DNA of 8,961 nucleotides from assembly GCA_012797715.1 (NCBI GenBank), contig JAAZOO010000204.1, positions 1-8,961 on the forward strand, written 5' to 3'. The position numbers were made by a program, and so were the translations under genes. This document shows, piece after piece, positions 6,576 through 8,961 of this stretch. This stretch comes from Geobacteraceae bacterium. Lineage in GTDB: Bacteria > Desulfobacterota > Desulfuromonadia > Geobacterales > Geobacteraceae. Below the pieces are notes generated by a model. It was not told the origin of the DNA, did no database searches, and was given only the letters and a program-made list of their open reading frames with translations. Each line of letters opens with the position of its first letter. Position 1 is the stretch's first letter.

Positions 6576-8555
6576 TCATGCGGAGGGAACAAACCTGACC
6601 CAGACCTGATCCCCCGCGCTTATCCTTCGGCCGGGAAGGGGATTCTGTTCCACAGCCCGGCCGCTCCCCACAATCTTCACGTTCAGGGAATTCTTCTCCA
6701 TGTACCGGAGAACCTGACGAATGCTCATCCCTTGGAAATTGGGCATCACCGCACCCGACGCCCCTTCATCGATGGCGGCTTCCGCCACAGTGACCGCCTC
6801 CTCAGGACGGGGTTTTGCCTCCGGAAGGGTTTCGGGGGCCTTTCCCTTCGCCTTCAGAGGCCCGGTGGGGGGCACCTTCAGGTAGCAGAGAGACTGCCGG
6901 GCAATCTCGCGAAAAACGGGCGCGGCCACAACGCCGCCGTAGACATTCGTTTTCGGCTCATCAACAACCACGAGAATAGCCAAGCGAGGATGATCCGCCG
7001 GAATGAAACCGACAAATGAAGCGGTCCTCTTGCTGGCGGAGTAGCATTTCGTAAGAGCGTCGACCTTCTGGGCGGTACCGGTCTTTCCTGCAACCGCATA
7101 TCCGTCGACGGCGGCATTGAGCCCGGTCCCCCCTTCCGTCGTAACGCCGACCATCATCTTCGCCATGGCCCGGGTGGTATCGGGCGAAAGGACCCTGCGC
7201 CGGATCTGGGGAGAGAACTGCCTGATTACCGTGCCGGAGTCGTCACTGATCTTCTCCACGAGATACGGCTTCATCAAAAGGCCGCCGTTGGCAATGGCCG
7301 AAACGGCGGCAACAAGCTGCAGGGACGAAACCGATATCCCTTGCCCGAAGGAGATGGTCGCCAGGTCGAGGCTCCCCCAACCGCTTCGGGGGCGCATATA
7401 GCCGACAACCTCGCCGGGAAGATCAATTCCCGAAACCTCACCGAAGCCGAATTTCTTCAGCCCGTCGTACACCCGTTGGGGGCCGAGCCGACTGCCGACC
7501 TTTGCGGCGCCGATATTGCTGGAGTATTTCAGTATCTCTGAAACCCGCAGAGAACCGTGTCGATGGGTATCGTGTATTACGCGTCCGCCGATGGCGTAGC
7601 TTCCGTTCTCACAATTGAAACTGTCGTTCGCACCGACGACTTTTTCCTCAAGAGCGGTCGCAATCAGAAATACCTTCATTGTCGAACCCGGTTCGAAGCT
7701 GTCTGCGATGGCCCGGTTGCGCAGGGAATCATGGGGATAGCGGCGAAATGCATTGGGGTTGAAGGACGGGCTTGAAGCCATCGCCAGAATCTTTCCGGTC
7801 TGAGGTTCCATGACAAGGGCGATTCCCCCGGCTGCCCGGCTTTCCGTCACCGACTTGGCAAGCTCCTTCTCCGCAATATACTGGATATTCTTGTCCAGCG
7901 TTAAAGTAACGTTATACCCTTTGGATGCCTTCTTGATAACCGTGCCTACCAGGGCAATCTCACGGCCAAGGGCATCCCTCTCGGTAACCATATAGCCGGT
8001 GCTTCCCAGAATCTGCCTGTTGTATCCCAGCTCGATTCCTTCCAGTCCTTCCGGATCCAGACCGGTAAATCCGATAACATGGGCCGCCACCTCGGAATTG
8101 GGATAAAATCTCCGTGACTCCTTCACGAATCCTATTCCGCTGATTTTCAGCTCTTTGATCCTTCGTGCCAGCTCAGGGGTGATCTGCCGCTGAAGCCATA
8201 CAAAGCTTTTTTTGCCCGAAAGCTTCTTGGCAATGGCATCCCGGGGGACCCCCAGAAGGGGAGAAAGCAAGGAAGCGGCCCTTTCCACATCCTGGATAAC
8301 GGCGGGTTCCGCGAAACAGGAATCGACCTCCACGGAAACGGCCAGAGGTGCGCCGGTACTGTCATAGATGGTTCCACGGGCAGGGGTAAGGGGGACCATC
8401 TTCTGGTGCTGCCTCTCCGCGCGCCGAATCCAGTCATCCTCCTTGAGTATCTGAAGGTAGAAGGCACGAGCAGAGGTGATCACAAAAAATACGGCAAAGA
8501 ACCCTCCGATGATCCGTATTCGTATGCGTGACCATTTTTCCCGAGAGTCCTTCAT
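6576..8555 (-). CDS. ftsI: FtsI (PBP3), septal peptidoglycan DD-transpeptidase with C-terminal PASTA domain
   Basis: A 659-residue class B penicillin-binding protein that cross-links septal peptidoglycan in the periplasm as partner of FtsW. A short basic cytoplasmic tail precedes one membrane anchor at about 15-36. The dimerisation domain begins with PARGTIYDSTG (58-68). The transpeptidase domain carries all three active-site motifs: STMK (291-294, nucleophile S291 and K294), SSN (345-347) and KTGT (491-494). After about residue 560 comes a Pro/Ala/Glu/Lys-rich linker, then a PASTA domain at about 602-657 that includes MPNFQGMS and NPLPG. PASTA on FtsI is absent from the E. coli enzyme (588 residues) and accounts for the extra length here. 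The ATG overlaps the ftsL stop (ATGA). The site upstream is weak (AGGTGAT), so translation probably depends on coupling to ftsL. The frame is intact. Confidence 0.96.
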   Translation of the reverse strand: MKDSREKWSRIRIRIIGGFFAVFFVITSARAFYLQILKEDDWIRRAERQHQKMVPLTPARGTIYDSTGAPLAVSVEVDSCFAEPAVIQDVERAASLLSPLLGVPRDAIAKKLSGKKSFVWLQRQITPELARRIKELKISGIGFVKESRRFYPNSEVAAHVIGFTGLDPEGLEGIELGYNRQILGSTGYMVTERDALGREIALVGTVIKKASKGYNVTLTLDKNIQYIAEKELAKSVTESRAAGGIALVMEPQTGKILAMASSPSFNPNAFRRYPHDSLRNRAIADSFEPGSTMKVFLIATALEEKVVGANDSFNCENGSYAIGGRVIHDTHRHGSLRVSEILKYSSNIGAAKVGSRLGPQRVYDGLKKFGFGEVSGIDLPGEVVGYMRPRSGWGSLDLATISFGQGISVSSLQLVAAVSAIANGGLLMKPYLVEKISDDSGTVIRQFSPQIRRRVLSPDTTRAMAKMMVGVTTEGGTGLNAAVDGYAVAGKTGTAQKVDALTKCYSASKRTASFVGFIPADHPRLAILVVVDEPKTNVYGGVVAAPVFREIARQSLCYLKVPPTGPLKAKGKAPETLPEAKPRPEEAVTVAEAAIDEGASGAVMPNFQGMSIRQVLRYMEKNSLNVKIVGSGRAVEQNPLPGRRISAGDQVWVRFVPSA

Positions 8556-8887
8556 TTGACAAGGATCACCTGCTGGTCCGCGGGGAGGGCCATACCAAGC
8601 TCACCCTTGGCGACAGCTTCAATCCGCGCCGGATTTTTCAGCGAAGCGACCTCCAGCCTGAGCATGTTCTTTTCCTGCAGCAATTCCCGAACAACCCTGT
8701 TGCCTTCCGTTATCTGAAGATTGAGGTCAATGACCTTGACCCGTGACCAAACGTGGAAAAGAGACACGAGGGTCAGCAACGCCAAAACGGTTATCAGGTA
8801 CGGCAGAAGATCCCATCTCTGAGAGACCGAAACCTCCGCCTTCTTCGGCGCCGCTACCTTGCTGAACATGACTTTGGCGATGGACAT
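8552..8887 (-). CDS. ftsL: FtsL-like cell division membrane protein
   Basis: A 111-residue protein with the bitopic FtsL layout: a basic cytoplasmic N-terminus (residues 1-25, several Lys), one hydrophobic membrane segment at about 28-47, then a periplasmic helix with heptad-like Leu/Val spacing at about 50-85 that should form a coiled coil. FtsL forms the FtsQLB complex, which recruits and activates FtsW-FtsI at the septum. Sequence conservation in this family is low, so the call rests on size, topology and position between rsmH and ftsI. The ATG at 8885-8887 is chosen because AAGGAG lies 9 nt upstream (8897-8902); an in-frame ATG six codons later is possible but has no such site. The stop overlaps the ftsI start (ATGA), suggesting translational coupling. 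Confidence 0.85.
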   Translation of the reverse strand: MSIAKVMFSKVAAPKKAEVSVSQRWDLLPYLITVLALLTLVSLFHVWSRVKVIDLNLQITEGNRVVRELLQEKNMLRLEVASLKNPARIEAVAKGELGMALPADQQVILVK

Positions 8888-8896
8888 GGGAGGCAG

Positions 8897-8902
8897 CTCC
8901 TT
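8897..8902 (-). promoter_or_regulatory. Ribosome binding site of ftsL
   Basis: AAGGAG on the minus strand, 9 nt before the ftsL ATG and between the rsmH stop and ftsL. It fixes the ftsL start and shows that ftsL has its own initiation site inside the operon. Confidence 0.7.
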
Positions 8903-8907
8903 TCCAG

Positions 8908-8961
8908 TTACAGTTTTTCTACGGCCCGAAGTTTGGCGCTGCGGGAACGGAGGTTGTTCGC
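8908..8961 (-). CDS. rsmH: RsmH (MraW), 16S rRNA m4C1402 methyltransferase, C-terminal end only
   Basis: Reading the minus strand inward from the right edge gives 17 codons and a TAA stop (8908-8910). The peptide contains RSRSAKLR, which matches the conserved C-terminal tail of RsmH (family pattern NPRSRSAKLR). RsmH N4-methylates C1402 of 16S rRNA in the ribosomal decoding centre, using S-adenosylmethionine. The rest of the gene lies beyond the window. Its place directly upstream of ftsL, with 20 bp between stop and start, is the standard dcw arrangement and supports the call despite the very short fragment. Confidence 0.85.
   Translation of the reverse strand, partial: ANNLRSRSAKLRAVEKL

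Overview
The window is a piece of a bacterial division and cell wall (dcw) cluster. Every gene lies on the minus strand, so transcription runs from high to low coordinates. The gene order is rsmH (3' end only), ftsL, ftsI, murE, murF, mraY, murD, ftsW (cut by the left edge). This is the canonical dcw order. The moderately high GC content, the meso-diaminopimelate signature in MurE (DNPR), an FtsI ending in a PASTA domain and the general look of the proteins suggest a deltaproteobacterium of the Geobacter/Desulfuromonadales type. That assignment is inference from memory of these families, not from a search.

Layout: 8961-8908 is the last 17 codons of rsmH (16S rRNA methyltransferase). 8887-8552 is ftsL (small divisome membrane protein). 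8555-6576 is ftsI (septal transpeptidase). 6513-4981 is murE, 4984-3569 is murF, 3569-2494 is mraY, 2375-1017 is murD, and 1016-1 is ftsW (septal glycosyltransferase, SEDS family). Most junctions are tight: ATGA between ftsL and ftsI, GTGA between murE and murF, TGATG between murF and mraY, and TAG directly followed by ATG between murD and ftsW. The only real gaps are 62 bp (ftsI-murE) and 118 bp (mraY-murD). I see no convincing promoter or terminator, so this looks like the middle of one long operon.

The genes form one pathway. MurD, MurE and MurF are ligases that add D-Glu, meso-DAP and D-Ala-D-Ala to UDP-MurNAc in the cytoplasm. MraY moves the product onto undecaprenyl phosphate to make lipid I. 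FtsW and FtsI polymerise and cross-link the flipped lipid II at the septum, and FtsL helps recruit and activate that pair. MurC and MurG, which complete the route, are not in the window.

The striking point is that three of the essential genes are each broken by one small lesion while the rest of each reading frame is well conserved. murE has an in-frame TAA where a Tyr codon is expected (5596-5598). mraY has a one-base deletion in a G8 tract (2867-2874). murD has an in-frame TGA where a Gly codon is expected (1314-1316). ftsL, ftsI, murF and the visible ftsW are intact. The simplest reading is base-calling or assembly error in a low-coverage sequence. Recoding or a recently inactivated second copy are less likely alternatives. 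I found no undescribed system.
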